Part shown: positions 27,799 through 36,812 of the stretch, piece by piece | Numbering within the stretch: position 1 is the first letter of the stretch | Layout: each line of letters starts with the position of its first letter | NCBI GenBank assembly: GCA_021203045.1 | Contig: JAJQBY010000118.1 | Coordinates: 1 to 42,585 of the forward strand | Source: Oscillospiraceae bacterium | GTDB lineage: Bacteria > Bacillota > Clostridia > Oscillospirales > Oscillospiraceae | DNA: 42,585 nt | Direction of reading: 5' to 3' | Made by a program: the position numbers and the translations under genes | Notes under the pieces: model-generated | What the model was told of the DNA's origin: nothing | Database searches by the model: none | Seen by the model: only the letters and a program-made list of their open reading frames with translations

Positions 27799-28362
27799 AT
27801 GAAAACGATCAAGGAAAATTCCAGCAGCCTGCTTGTCAGCGTGGTGGAAATTATCGTGGGCATACTGCTCTTTATCAATCCCACTGCGTTCACCTCCGGC
27901 ATCATCGTCCTGGGCGGCATCGTTCTGGTGGTGATGGGCGCCATCAACATCATCGCTCACCTGCGTCAGCCGGCGGAGCTGGCCATACACGAGCGGCGGC
28001 TGACCGTGGGCCTGGTGGAAATCGCCGTCGGCCTGTTCTTCATCATCCGCCCGAGCTGGCTCACCGCCGTTTTCCCGGCAGTGACCATTATCTACGGCAT
28101 CGTCATGCTGGTGATGGGCTTTGTGAAGGCGCAGTATACCGTTGACCTGCTCCGGCTGAAGCAGCCCCAGTGGTTCATGGCGCTGATCAGCACGGTCATC
28201 TCCATCGTGGCCGCCATCGTCATTCTCAGTCATCCCCTCTCCACCACCGCGTTCCTGTGGAACTTCACCGCCATTATGTTGATCGTAGAGGCTGTGCTCG
28301 ATATCGTCACCGTGTTCTTCAAGGGCGGCAGGAAGGCCGGGGATGAAGCCCCGGAGCAGTAA
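27799..28362 (+). CDS. HdeD-like (DUF308) membrane protein
   Basis: A 187-residue integral membrane protein with about six helices built from three repeated hairpins, each with the G-I-..-L/V-hydrophobic pattern (IIVGILLFINPTAF, EIAVGLFFIIRPSWL). This is the DUF308 family named after E. coli HdeD, linked to acid or stress tolerance there; the function in Firmicutes is unknown. AAAGGTG precedes the ATG. It is first in the apparent operon divergent from TetR. Confidence 0.85.
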   Translation: MKTIKENSSSLLVSVVEIIVGILLFINPTAFTSGIIVLGGIVLVVMGAINIIAHLRQPAELAIHERRLTVGLVEIAVGLFFIIRPSWLTAVFPAVTIIYGIVMLVMGFVKAQYTVDLLRLKQPQWFMALISTVISIVAAIVILSHPLSTTAFLWNFTAIMLIVEAVLDIVTVFFKGGRKAGDEAPEQ

Positions 28363-28393
28363 GACCGGCCGTTCCGTCAGGTGATTTAACACA

Positions 28394-29608
28394 ATGAAAC
28401 AGGTCAAACACCCTTACATCAGACTCATGCTGGCGTTCTTCGGAGCGGCAGCATTGAGTATATCGTTCTATTTTATTCTGTCAAACGCCGCCTCCATCGG
28501 TGCCGGTCTGAACGTCCTTAAGGGCGTTCTGGCCCCCTTTATCATCGGCGCGGTCATCGCCTATCTTCTCAAGCCGGTTTGTAATTTTTTCGAGCGAAAG
28601 CTCTCCGACCTGCGGCGGAACAAGGGAAAGGCACCGGGCAAGGGTGTTGAGGCACTGAGCATCGTTCTCTCTCTGGTGTCGGCACTGGCGGTCATCTGCA
28701 TTCTACTGGTGCTGGTGCTACCCACGCTGGTGGAAAGCATCCAGTCCCTGCTCCTGCAAATACCCGATGCTCTCCAGCGCCTGACAAATTGGCTGCTCCA
28801 GCTGGCCGGAAACAACGAGACGCTATACAATTATATTACCAATCTTTCAGAAAGCGCCGCCCAGTCCATCCCCGAATGGCTGACCGATACGCTGCTCCCG
28901 GCGCTGGAGACGCTGATCGGCAGCGTCTTCACCGGCGTGTCCTCTGTTATTACCCTGGCAAAAAACATTCTGGTGGGCGTGATCGCCGCCGTGTATATCC
29001 TGGGGAACCGCAAACGGTTCGCAGTCCAGGCAAAAAAACTGAGCTACAGCGTTCTGGGTGGCAAGTGGTCCCGCCGGCTGACGAACGAGGTCCGCTACGC
29101 CGACCGGGTGTTCGGCGGCTTTATCACCGGTCGGGTAATCGATTCCCTTATCATCGGCCTGATCTGCTTTGCGGGAACGCTGATCTTCCGGATGCCCTAT
29201 GGCGTGCTGGTCAGCGTCATCGTGGGCGTGACAAACATCATCCCCTTTTTCGGTCCCTTCATCGGAGGCATCCCCTCCTTCCTGCTGATTTTGATGACAG
29301 CTCCTGCAAAGGCCGTGATCTTCCTGATCTTCATCGTAGTATTGCAGCAGTTTGACGGCAACTTCCTGGGACCGAAGATTCTGGGGAATGTGACCGGGCT
29401 GTCCGGCTTCTGGGTGCTGTTTTCCATCATGGTGTTCGGCGGGCTGTTCGGCTTTCCGGGAATGCTGCTGGGGGTGCCGGTGTTCGCGGTGATCTATGAC
29501 ATCATCCGCAAGCTGGTGAACAAGGGCGTCGCCCGGCGCTCCGCCAAGGAAGCCCCGGCGGAGACCGTGGTCTGTGAAAATAATGAGATCGAAGGAGAGA
29601 AACCATGA
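28394..29608 (+). CDS. AI-2E-family membrane transporter
   Basis: A 404-residue protein of the AI-2E (PerM/TqsA/YtvI) family, with about eight membrane helices. Typical segments are APFIIGAVIAYLLKP near the N-terminus, FGGFITGRVIDSLIIG, the PFFGPFIGGIPSFLLI loop and the NFLGPKILGNVTGLSGFWVL signature. Members export autoinducer-2 or act as ion antiporters; the substrate here is unknown. It lies 31 bases after the HdeD-like gene, and its stop overlaps the GH79 start by 4 bases (ATGA). Confidence 0.92.
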   Translation: MKQVKHPYIRLMLAFFGAAALSISFYFILSNAASIGAGLNVLKGVLAPFIIGAVIAYLLKPVCNFFERKLSDLRRNKGKAPGKGVEALSIVLSLVSALAVICILLVLVLPTLVESIQSLLLQIPDALQRLTNWLLQLAGNNETLYNYITNLSESAAQSIPEWLTDTLLPALETLIGSVFTGVSSVITLAKNILVGVIAAVYILGNRKRFAVQAKKLSYSVLGGKWSRRLTNEVRYADRVFGGFITGRVIDSLIIGLICFAGTLIFRMPYGVLVSVIVGVTNIIPFFGPFIGGIPSFLLILMTAPAKAVIFLIFIVVLQQFDGNFLGPKILGNVTGLSGFWVLFSIMVFGGLFGFPGMLLGVPVFAVIYDIIRKLVNKGVARRSAKEAPAETVVCENNEIEGEKP

Positions 29609-31137
29609 CACAGCATATCACCCTATCCCCTGCGGCCCTGAAGCCTCTGCGGCGCATCGACCCTATGTTGATGAGCTATAACATCGAGTTTGCGGAGGTT
29701 ACCGGCGGGACATTCTGGAAGGCCTACACCCCGGGGCAGATTGCCGGGACGGAGCCCTTTTATATAGAGCCGTCTCAGAACGGGATTGAGGCTATGTACA
29801 AGGACCTGATGCAGGTCTATCCCCCCATCGCCCTGCGAAACGAACGGCTCATCGCCCTGACGAAGGCCCTGGGTCCTGCCTGGGTGCGGGTGTCCGGCAC
29901 ATGGGCCACCAAGACCTATTATGATTTTGACGGCGTCACCGGCGGCAAGGCCCCGGATGGGTATCTGAACGTACTTACAAAGGAGCAATGGCTGGGAGTA
30001 CTGGATTTCGTAAAGGCCACCGGCACGAAGCTGATGATCTCCCTGGCCAACTGCCCCGGCCTCCACAGTGCTCACCAGCCATGGCATCCCGCCGAGGCGG
30101 AGAAGATATTCTCTCTCAGCCGGGACTACGGTGTTCCCATCGCAGCGGCGGAGTTCGCCAACGAGCCGAATATGATGGAGGGCACCGGCTTTCCCAAGGG
30201 CTATACCCCTGCCGATTACCGCCGGGATCAGGATTTGTTTTTCCGCTGGGTGCGGGCCAATTATCCGGACTGTCTGTGCATCGGCCCCAGCTCCACCGGC
30301 GGGGACAGCGTCACCGTCGGTCGCTTAGACATCTCCGGCAAGGTTGGCGGCATCGAGCAGCTTATGCCTGACATATGCGGGTGCGATGCCCTGCTGGAGG
30401 GAACCACAGAGCCGCTGGATGTTTTCAGCTACCACTATTATAACGGTGCCTCTGACCGGCTGGCCTCCCTCCTGCCGGAGGGCCACTGGCAGCCGGAGGA
30501 GGCCACCGGTGAGGCGTATCTGGACACGGCGATGGCCTTCGCCCGCACCTATGTCCCCTTCCGGGATAAATACTGCCCCGGCGGGGCCATGTGGGTCACA
30601 GAGTCCGGAGACGCCGGCGGGGGCGGGGACACCTGGGCCTCCACCTATCTGGACGTATTCCGCACTCTCAACGAGCTGGGCGGCTTTGCCGCCATCACGG
30701 ACGGGGTGATATTCCACAACACCCTGGCCTCCTCGGATTACGGGTTCCTGGCCCGGCAGTCCTTTGAGCCCCGGCCCAATTACTTCGCGGTGCTGCTGTG
30801 GAACCGGCTGATGGGGACCACCGTATACGACACCGGCGAGCCCATCCGGGAGGGCGCCCATGTCTACGCCCATTCCCGCCAGGACGGAAGGCCGGGAGCC
30901 GCCTATCTCATCATCAACAATTCCCGGACGGAGACCACCCAGGTCACGCTCCCCGTACCCGCGCAGCGCTATACCCTGGCCGGAGCAGACGGAGACCTGC
31001 GAGCCGCCGTCATGACACTGAACGGCCGTCCCCTGATTCTGGGCCGGGGCGACGCGCTCCCCGACCTCTCCCCTGCGCTCCAGCCCGCCGGTATCGCGGA
31101 GCTGGCCCCGGGGACCTGCACATTTCTGGTGATGTGA
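29605..31137 (+). CDS. GH79-type glycoside hydrolase (heparanase/beta-glucuronidase-like), cytosolic
   Basis: A 510-residue (beta/alpha)8 glycosidase. The proton donor fits E187 in AAEFANEPNMM, and the nucleophile fits E333 in MWVTESGDAGGGG. Both contexts match heparanase (NEPN, then E-S/T-S-xx-GGG). The downstream Y-F-A-V-L-L-W-N-R-L-M-G-T segment and C-terminal beta-sandwich also fit the family. There is no signal peptide, unlike many extracellular members, so it should act on imported small glucuronides or oligosaccharides. ATG overlaps the AI-2E stop. A terminator follows. Substrate (glucuronide, hyaluronan or heparan fragment) is not determined. Confidence 0.8.
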   Translation: MTQHITLSPAALKPLRRIDPMLMSYNIEFAEVTGGTFWKAYTPGQIAGTEPFYIEPSQNGIEAMYKDLMQVYPPIALRNERLIALTKALGPAWVRVSGTWATKTYYDFDGVTGGKAPDGYLNVLTKEQWLGVLDFVKATGTKLMISLANCPGLHSAHQPWHPAEAEKIFSLSRDYGVPIAAAEFANEPNMMEGTGFPKGYTPADYRRDQDLFFRWVRANYPDCLCIGPSSTGGDSVTVGRLDISGKVGGIEQLMPDICGCDALLEGTTEPLDVFSYHYYNGASDRLASLLPEGHWQPEEATGEAYLDTAMAFARTYVPFRDKYCPGGAMWVTESGDAGGGGDTWASTYLDVFRTLNELGGFAAITDGVIFHNTLASSDYGFLARQSFEPRPNYFAVLLWNRLMGTTVYDTGEPIREGAHVYAHSRQDGRPGAAYLIINNSRTETTQVTLPVPAQRYTLAGADGDLRAAVMTLNGRPLILGRGDALPDLSPALQPAGIAELAPGTCTFLVM

Positions 31138-31172
31138 GCCGATACACCCGCAGGAAAAATCCATACAAAGCC

Positions 31173-31216
31173 GTCCGCGGTAGCTGATAAAAACAGCTGC
31201 CGCGGACTTTTTTACC
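31173..31216 (+). terminator. Terminator after GH79
   Basis: Arms at 31173-31185 and 31194-31207 (GTCCGCGG...AGCTG with CAGCT...CCGCGGAC) form a strong stem followed by TTTTTT. Confidence 0.9.
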
Positions 31217-31306
31217 GGAATAACAGAAAAATATCCCGCTCCCTGTCACGTTTTCCGGTTTTTCTGCGTTTATATAAGTAAATACGACCACACGGGAGAT
31301 ACAGCC

Positions 31307-32764
31307 ATGAAAAAGCAGATCAGCATCCTTCTTATAACGGCGCTGCTGCTGATCGCGGCGGGCTGCCAGGCCACGCCGGAGACCAGCGCTGTTACCAGCA
31401 AGAACGACGGGGCCCTGGAGGCCGCCATCGAAGCATCCGCCGCGCCGGAGACTGAGACGGCGGAATCGGAAGATCAGGAGGAAACGCCGGTATCCTATAC
31501 AGACAGCTTTACCAACTCGGACGGGACGATCACCTATACCATCGACCTACAGGATATCTCGCTCTCATCGGCAGCCGCTCCGGTCATTCAGGTGACGCCC
31601 CACACCATCACGGCGGAGGAAGCGGAGCAGACGGCGGAGCTCCTTTTCGGAGATGCGGAGCTATACGAATACTCCGCCGAGCGGAGCAAGACCGAGCTGG
31701 AGGAGGTCATTCTGGAGCTGAAGCAGTTTATCAGCGACTGGGACACGCTGGTGGAGTACTACGGCGGGGACGAAGCCACCGCCGCCATGGTCCAGGCGGA
31801 TTACGAGGAACGCATCGCCAGATATGAGGAGCAGTACGCCTCCGCCTCGGACACTGTGGAAAAGCAGCCGTGCCAATGGACCTTTTACCCCAAATCCCAT
31901 TATGTAGACGCCGGCTGGAGCCTGACAGACGCCGACGGCGAGGACACGTCAGAGCAGATTCTTGCCACAGTGGAGACCGGCGATCTCGCCTATATCTACT
32001 CTGTGACGAACCGCGACGCGGACGACTACCGCATCCACAGCATTTACGCCTATGTGAACGATCTGCTGGTATCCACCACGGAAAAATACAGCGCCCAGAA
32101 GCTGACCGACGAGGATGTGACCGACGCGCTGGAAGCGGCGGAAAACATCCTGGCCCAGCTCCCCTTCGGGGATTACATTGTGGACAGCTACATAGCGAGC
32201 GAGTTCACGGACCCCGACACAGGTCTTACCATGAACACCATCAGCGTCACCGCCTGCCCGGTGTATGAGGGCGTCCAGGTGACGCGCCAGACCCAGCTGG
32301 CAAGCATAAAATCCGACGACGCCTACGCCTCCAACTATTATTATGAGGATATTCAGATGCAGTTCAGCGGCGGTCGGCTGATCTACTTTGAATATTATTC
32401 CCCCATGGATGTTGTGAGCGTGGTGAATGAGAACGTGGAAACCCTGTCCTTTGAGGAGGCTGTGGCTGCCCTGACCGCCCAGCTGAAGCTGAATATTCTG
32501 ACGGAGGAGGACATCGGAGAGCTCCCCGCCAGCGCGGAATATACCATCAGCGAGGTGGAGCTCGGCCTGGTGCGGACGCGGATAAAAAACAACGAGACGG
32601 ACTTCTATCTTCTGCCCGCCTATACCTTCCGGGGAACCTATACCCTGTATGACGCGGACGGAAGCGTCATCATGAGCAGCGAGGATTTCAGCGGAGGCGC
32701 GGAGACTATTCTGGTCGTCAACGCCGTAGACGGCAGCATCATCGACACCACGCTGGGATACTGA
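31307..32764 (+). CDS. Lipoprotein, copy 1 (DUF6034-like)
   Basis: A 485-residue lipoprotein. The lipobox IAAGC places the lipid-bearing cysteine at residue 20. A short acidic Ser/Thr/Glu-rich spacer (to about 65) leads to a large extracellular domain with repeated alpha/beta elements and no cysteine-rich or catalytic motif. The end reads AVDGSIIDTTLGY. From memory it resembles a family of Firmicute lipoproteins of unknown function (DUF6034). GGGAG precedes the ATG. It precedes an ABC cluster and is paralogous to the next gene. A substrate-binding or sensor role for that transporter is inferred. Confidence 0.8.
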   Translation: MKKQISILLITALLLIAAGCQATPETSAVTSKNDGALEAAIEASAAPETETAESEDQEETPVSYTDSFTNSDGTITYTIDLQDISLSSAAAPVIQVTPHTITAEEAEQTAELLFGDAELYEYSAERSKTELEEVILELKQFISDWDTLVEYYGGDEATAAMVQADYEERIARYEEQYASASDTVEKQPCQWTFYPKSHYVDAGWSLTDADGEDTSEQILATVETGDLAYIYSVTNRDADDYRIHSIYAYVNDLLVSTTEKYSAQKLTDEDVTDALEAAENILAQLPFGDYIVDSYIASEFTDPDTGLTMNTISVTACPVYEGVQVTRQTQLASIKSDDAYASNYYYEDIQMQFSGGRLIYFEYYSPMDVVSVVNENVETLSFEEAVAALTAQLKLNILTEEDIGELPASAEYTISEVELGLVRTRIKNNETDFYLLPAYTFRGTYTLYDADGSVIMSSEDFSGGAETILVVNAVDGSIIDTTLGY

Positions 32765-33054
32765 ACATTCTTGCAAGGATCCTATCTATGCGCTTTCTTG
32801 TCCGGAGCTTCCATATGGTGACAATAAGGACGCTTATAATTGTCCGATGAGTCAATTTATTAATGTTTAAATCGAATATTTTTTATGATTATTCATTTTA
32901 TAAAAAGTCCCATTTCTGCCGATTTCTGGGTCAAATATGCAGAAATGATGCAGGACGGATTTATAATGCCAGACAATAGAATTCTTATTCCATACAGCAA
33001 TTGTTGTCCTAACCGTTCCCAACAAATAAAATCAACCATCTGGAGGTACCGTTT
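32765..33054. other. AT-rich gap between the two lipoprotein genes
   Basis: These 290 bases hold no convincing gene, hairpin terminator or clean promoter. The sequence is clearly richer in A and T than what lies on either side. A TTATAAT at about 32834-32840 lacks a well-placed -35 box. The ribosome binding site GGAGGT for the next gene is at 33042-33047. Confidence 0.5.
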
Positions 33055-34479
33055 ATGGAAAAGAGATTTATTGCACTGGTCTTGCCAGGCACCTTGTTAG
33101 CAATGGCCACAGGTTGCCAAACCACGCCGGAGACCAGCGCGGTAACTAGCAAAAATAATGGTGCTCTTGAAAGTGCAATATATAGCGAAAGCAATACAGG
33201 TAACCAAGATGAAAAATCGGAGGATTTACAGGATTATACACTTTCCAGCGCAGATGGCACAGTGCGCTATACAATTTCACTTGACGATAATACGTCCTCA
33301 GATGCGCCTATGCCGGTTATACGAGTAACGCCTCATAGCATAACATCCGAGGAAGCGCGGACGGTTGCACAGCTGTTTTTTGGAAGCGAAGATGTTTATA
33401 CCTATTCCGAGCAAATGAGTAAGTACGAGATCGAGGAAAAAATTTTATCACTGAAGCAGGCCATCAACGACAGAAGCACGCTGGTTTCTAAATACGGCGA
33501 CGATGATGAATTAATTGACGCCGTCATTGCACAGTATAATTCCATGATTTCATATTATGAGCTTCAATACGAGTCAGCGCCGGAAACCGTGGAGAAAACA
33601 TTATGCGATTGGACATTTCACCCTTTGTCCTACTATATGGATGAGGCTGGACTGGATACAAGCACAGAGGATTATATCGGCTACAATCAAACAGTGTATA
33701 TACGAGCCCTGTCTCAAATAGATAATATTCAATATCAATTCTGGGCCTGTAATCGGGACGAAGCGGATTATCGGGTTCATTATTTAAATGTTTTCATGGA
33801 TTATACAGGCGCAGATCGTGATTTGTACAGCACCGTCAAGCCAACAGACGAACAAATTGTACAGGTTTGCGAAAAAGCAGAAACAATCTTATCGCAACTG
33901 AATATGGGCCAATGGGAAATTGCTTCGTGCGAAGTAATGGAAAGTATGAATAGTGACGGAGAAACCGTATATCACATTTATATCATTGCCATGCCTGTTT
34001 ATGAAGGGATCACGATGACTTACTTGGGTACTCTGATTGACCAGGACACATCGGATGCTTACATCTCCAACTATGACTATGAGGGAATCACATTTGATTA
34101 TAGCGGCAGCAGCTTAATCTCCTTCCGATATGAAGGCATGCTGGACGTGGTGGAGGTTTTAAATGACGATACATCCGTGTTGTCCCTCACGGAGGCGGCA
34201 GAGCTATTTGAAGCCTATGCCTCCTATCTAAAGGCCGATACATATTCTTCAAGCGCCGCCAGTCTGGACGTAGATGTAAACCATGTGGAATTGGGGCTGG
34301 TAAGAATCCGCATACAAAACAATGAAACCGATTTTTATCTGGTGCCTACCTATACCTTTTATGGAACCACTATCTCTTATAACGAGGACGGCGATATATT
34401 GGCGGAAACAGAGGATGTCCAGCTCGCCGTCATCAACGCCGTAGACGGCAGCATCATCGACACCACGCTGGGGTACTGA
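33055..34479 (+). CDS. Lipoprotein, copy 2 (DUF6034-like), composition mosaic
   Basis: A 474-residue paralogue of the preceding lipoprotein. Lipobox ATGC puts the lipidated cysteine at residue 21. The same architecture follows, with shared ETSAVTSKN after the lipobox, VTPH-I-T-EEA near 95, YASN/YISN-Y and NNETDFYL near the end, and the identical C-terminus AVDGSIIDTTLGY. The two genes share exactly identical DNA at both ends (19 bases at the 5' side, 40 at the 3' side), while the middle of this copy is much more AT-rich than its neighbours. This implies recombination with foreign DNA. GGAGGT precedes the ATG. The next gene starts 22 bases downstream. Confidence 0.85.
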   Translation: MEKRFIALVLPGTLLAMATGCQTTPETSAVTSKNNGALESAIYSESNTGNQDEKSEDLQDYTLSSADGTVRYTISLDDNTSSDAPMPVIRVTPHSITSEEARTVAQLFFGSEDVYTYSEQMSKYEIEEKILSLKQAINDRSTLVSKYGDDDELIDAVIAQYNSMISYYELQYESAPETVEKTLCDWTFHPLSYYMDEAGLDTSTEDYIGYNQTVYIRALSQIDNIQYQFWACNRDEADYRVHYLNVFMDYTGADRDLYSTVKPTDEQIVQVCEKAETILSQLNMGQWEIASCEVMESMNSDGETVYHIYIIAMPVYEGITMTYLGTLIDQDTSDAYISNYDYEGITFDYSGSSLISFRYEGMLDVVEVLNDDTSVLSLTEAAELFEAYASYLKADTYSSSAASLDVDVNHVELGLVRIRIQNNETDFYLVPTYTFYGTTISYNEDGDILAETEDVQLAVINAVDGSIIDTTLGY

Positions 34480-34501
34480 CCGGCAAGAGGAGGGATACAA
34501 G

Positions 34502-35266
34502 GTGAAAAACACAGTGCTTTCCTGCATACGCCAGGCCGTATGCTCCCGGCGGTTTCTGCTGGGAGCGGCGGCTGTGGCGGCGCTTGTGTTTTTCGCCTCC
34601 CTGGAAACGCTGCTGACTGACCTCCGCTCGGAGGAGCTGCTGGCCTATGGCGCTCATGGGAGCATGGTGGTCGGAGCGCTGGGGTCGGATACGCTCATCA
34701 TCGCCCTGCCCATCGTGTGCGTGCTGCCCTATGCCTGCTCCTATGTGGAGGACATAAAGACCGGGTATGTGCGGCAGTACCTGAGCCGCACGTCCCGGCG
34801 GGCCTATCTTACGGGAAAGGCGGCGGGGTGCATCCTCAGCGGCGGCTTGGTGCTGGTGGCGGGGATATGGACAGCCTACGGGCTGTCCGCCCTGGCGCTT
34901 CTGCCCATGGAGGCGGCCCCGGAGGAGGGAGCCGCTGCGCCGGGCTATTTTATGCAGCTCGCGGGGATAAGCGGACGCTTTTTCCTGTCCGGCGGGCTGT
35001 GGGCCATGGTGGGCATGGCCCTCTCCGCCGGGATGGAGAGCCGGTATGTGGCCTATGCCGCACCGTTTATTTTATATTATGTACTTATTATATTGTATGA
35101 ACGATATTTCGACTGGCTTTATGTGCTGTATCCCAAGGGCTGGCTGGCCCCTGGGGAGGAGTGGGTCACCGGCCCGTGGGGCGCGGCTCTGGTGATGGCG
35201 GAGCTCACGGCGACGGCGGCCCTGTGCTTTGCCGCAGCGGCGGAAAGGAGGCTTTCTGACCTATGA
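34502..35266 (+). CDS. ABC-2-type membrane permease, first of a pair
   Basis: A 254-residue membrane protein with about six helices, from a GTG start supported by AGGAGGG just upstream. Helices are seen around residues 20-36, 60-80, 105-130, 155-175, 180-200 and 225-245. Between helices 2 and 3 lies YVEDIKTGYVRQYLSRTSRR, recalling the cytoplasmic coupling loop of ABC-2 permeases such as antibiotic-immunity (LanE/G, BcrB) types. It overlaps the next gene by 4 bases. A partner in export or membrane extraction with the ATPase below is inferred. No single family identified with confidence. Confidence 0.75.
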   Translation: MKNTVLSCIRQAVCSRRFLLGAAAVAALVFFASLETLLTDLRSEELLAYGAHGSMVVGALGSDTLIIALPIVCVLPYACSYVEDIKTGYVRQYLSRTSRRAYLTGKAAGCILSGGLVLVAGIWTAYGLSALALLPMEAAPEEGAAAPGYFMQLAGISGRFFLSGGLWAMVGMALSAGMESRYVAYAAPFILYYVLIILYERYFDWLYVLYPKGWLAPGEEWVTGPWGAALVMAELTATAALCFAAAAERRLSDL

Positions 35267-36159
35267 ACGGGATACGGCAGATTTGGGCCGTGGCGGCCTA
35301 TAACTTCCGGCAGTGGCGGAAAAATCCCCGCTTTTTCATCACCTTCGCCCTGGCGTTCATCCTGTGCTTTCTGCTGTCGGACAAGGCCGTCCGCTTCGCG
35401 GTGGAGCATGGGACGACCATGCAGCTTGCGGAGGCGTTCATCTGGACGTTCGGGGACAGCGACTCTATTCTTCTGGTGTCTCTGCTGCTGATCCTGCTGT
35501 TTACAGATATGCCCTTCCTATCCCCCGGCACGCCCTTTTTCCTCATGCGTATTGACCGGCGGAAATGGGTGGCGGGACAGCTTGTGTATACCATATCGGC
35601 CACCGGGCTGTTTCTCCTGTTCGTGCTGGGGTCTACCATATTGGTGTGCATCCGGCAGTCCTATGTGGGAAACGTATGGAGCGAGACGGCGGCCATTCTG
35701 GGCTATTCCAGGGCGGGAGAGGCTATCGCTCTGCCGTCGCTGGTAAAGACGCTGGAGATGTCCTTTCCCTATCGGTGTATGGTCACCATTTTCGGGCTTA
35801 TGCTGTGCTATACCCTGGTGATGGTGCTGGTGATGCTGTTTTTTAACCTTCGCTGCGGCCACGGAGCGGGGATCGTCAGCGGCTTCGCCTTCACGGTATA
35901 CGGCTTTCTGCTCAAGCCCGACACCATCGACGCGGTGTTTCAGCTCCCCGCGGCGCTGTATTACAAGGCAAACGTGGCGGTAGGATGGCTCTCGCCCTTG
36001 AATCACGCCACCTATCATATGCACAATTTCGGCTACGACCTGCTGCCCCGGATGTGGCAGTCCTTCGCCGTATTCGGCGGGCTGATCGTTCTGGGGGCGC
36101 TGGCCTCCCTGTGGGCGGTGAGAAAATATAATTTTGTCTTTACAGGAACGGAGGGATGA
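35263..36159 (+). CDS. ABC-2-type membrane permease, second of a pair
   Basis: A 298-residue protein with a cytoplasmic N-terminus (MNGIRQIWAVAAYNFRQWRK) and about six helices, the last near 270-288 followed by a basic tail. Like its neighbour it has no periplasmic domain of note. Both permease genes overlap their neighbours by ATGA, pointing to a fixed stoichiometry: two permeases and the ATPase encoded next. It is longer than the first permease and only distantly similar to it. Confidence 0.75.
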   Translation: MNGIRQIWAVAAYNFRQWRKNPRFFITFALAFILCFLLSDKAVRFAVEHGTTMQLAEAFIWTFGDSDSILLVSLLLILLFTDMPFLSPGTPFFLMRIDRRKWVAGQLVYTISATGLFLLFVLGSTILVCIRQSYVGNVWSETAAILGYSRAGEAIALPSLVKTLEMSFPYRCMVTIFGLMLCYTLVMVLVMLFFNLRCGHGAGIVSGFAFTVYGFLLKPDTIDAVFQLPAALYYKANVAVGWLSPLNHATYHMHNFGYDLLPRMWQSFAVFGGLIVLGALASLWAVRKYNFVFTGTEG

Positions 36160-36812
36160 GCGTGGAAAGCGGCAATGCGGCGGTCAGCGTGCAGAACGTG
36201 TCCAAGAGCTTTGGAGACGCCAGGGTGCTGACGGAAGTATCCCATGATTTCCGGGCGGGGCAGATACACGGCATCGTGGGCAACAACGGCAGCGGCAAGA
36301 CCGTGCTGATGAAGTGCATCTGCGGGTTCCTGCCGCCGGGAGAGGGATGCATCCTGGTGCGGGGCCGTCAGGTGGGCCGGGATATGGATTTCCCGCCGGA
36401 CACCGGGGTCATTATCGAGACGCCGGGGTTTCTACCCAATCTCTCCGGGATAAAAAATCTGGAGCTGCTGGCCTCCCTTCAGCGGCGCGTAGGCCGGGAG
36501 GGCATCCGCCAGGCCATCGAGCGGGTGGGACTTGACCCGGATATGAAAAAGCCCGTGGGAAAGTATTCCCTGGGTATGCGCCAGCGGCTGGGTATCGCCC
36601 AGGCCATCATGGAAAATCCATCCCTGCTGATACTGGACGAGCCATTCAACGGCCTGGACAAGCACGGCGCGGCCCACATGCGGACGCTTATCAAGGAGCT
36701 GCGCGTCCAGGGCAAGACCATTCTGCTGGCAAGTCATAACCAGGTGGACATCGACGAGCTGTGCGACACCGTCTGCGAGATGGACGCGGGCGTGTTGACT
36801 GTGGTGAAGTGA
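36156..36812 (+). CDS. ABC transporter ATP-binding protein (functional type)
   Basis: A 218-residue ATPase. All motors are intact: Walker A GNNGSGKT (42-49), signature SLGMRQR (138-144), Walker B LLILDEP with E162, and H194 in ASHNQ. Length is that of a bare nucleotide-binding domain, close to the bacitracin/lantibiotic-immunity (BcrA-like) group. ATG overlaps the previous stop; its own stop overlaps the next start (TGATG). It should power the two permeases at 34502-36159. Confidence 0.93.
   Translation: MSVESGNAAVSVQNVSKSFGDARVLTEVSHDFRAGQIHGIVGNNGSGKTVLMKCICGFLPPGEGCILVRGRQVGRDMDFPPDTGVIIETPGFLPNLSGIKNLELLASLQRRVGREGIRQAIERVGLDPDMKKPVGKYSLGMRQRLGIAQAIMENPSLLILDEPFNGLDKHGAAHMRTLIKELRVQGKTILLASHNQVDIDELCDTVCEMDAGVLTVVK

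Noticed and set aside
31216-31307. Promoter for the first lipoprotein gene
   Set aside because: TATATA-like boxes are present but none has a -35 box at acceptable spacing; not called.
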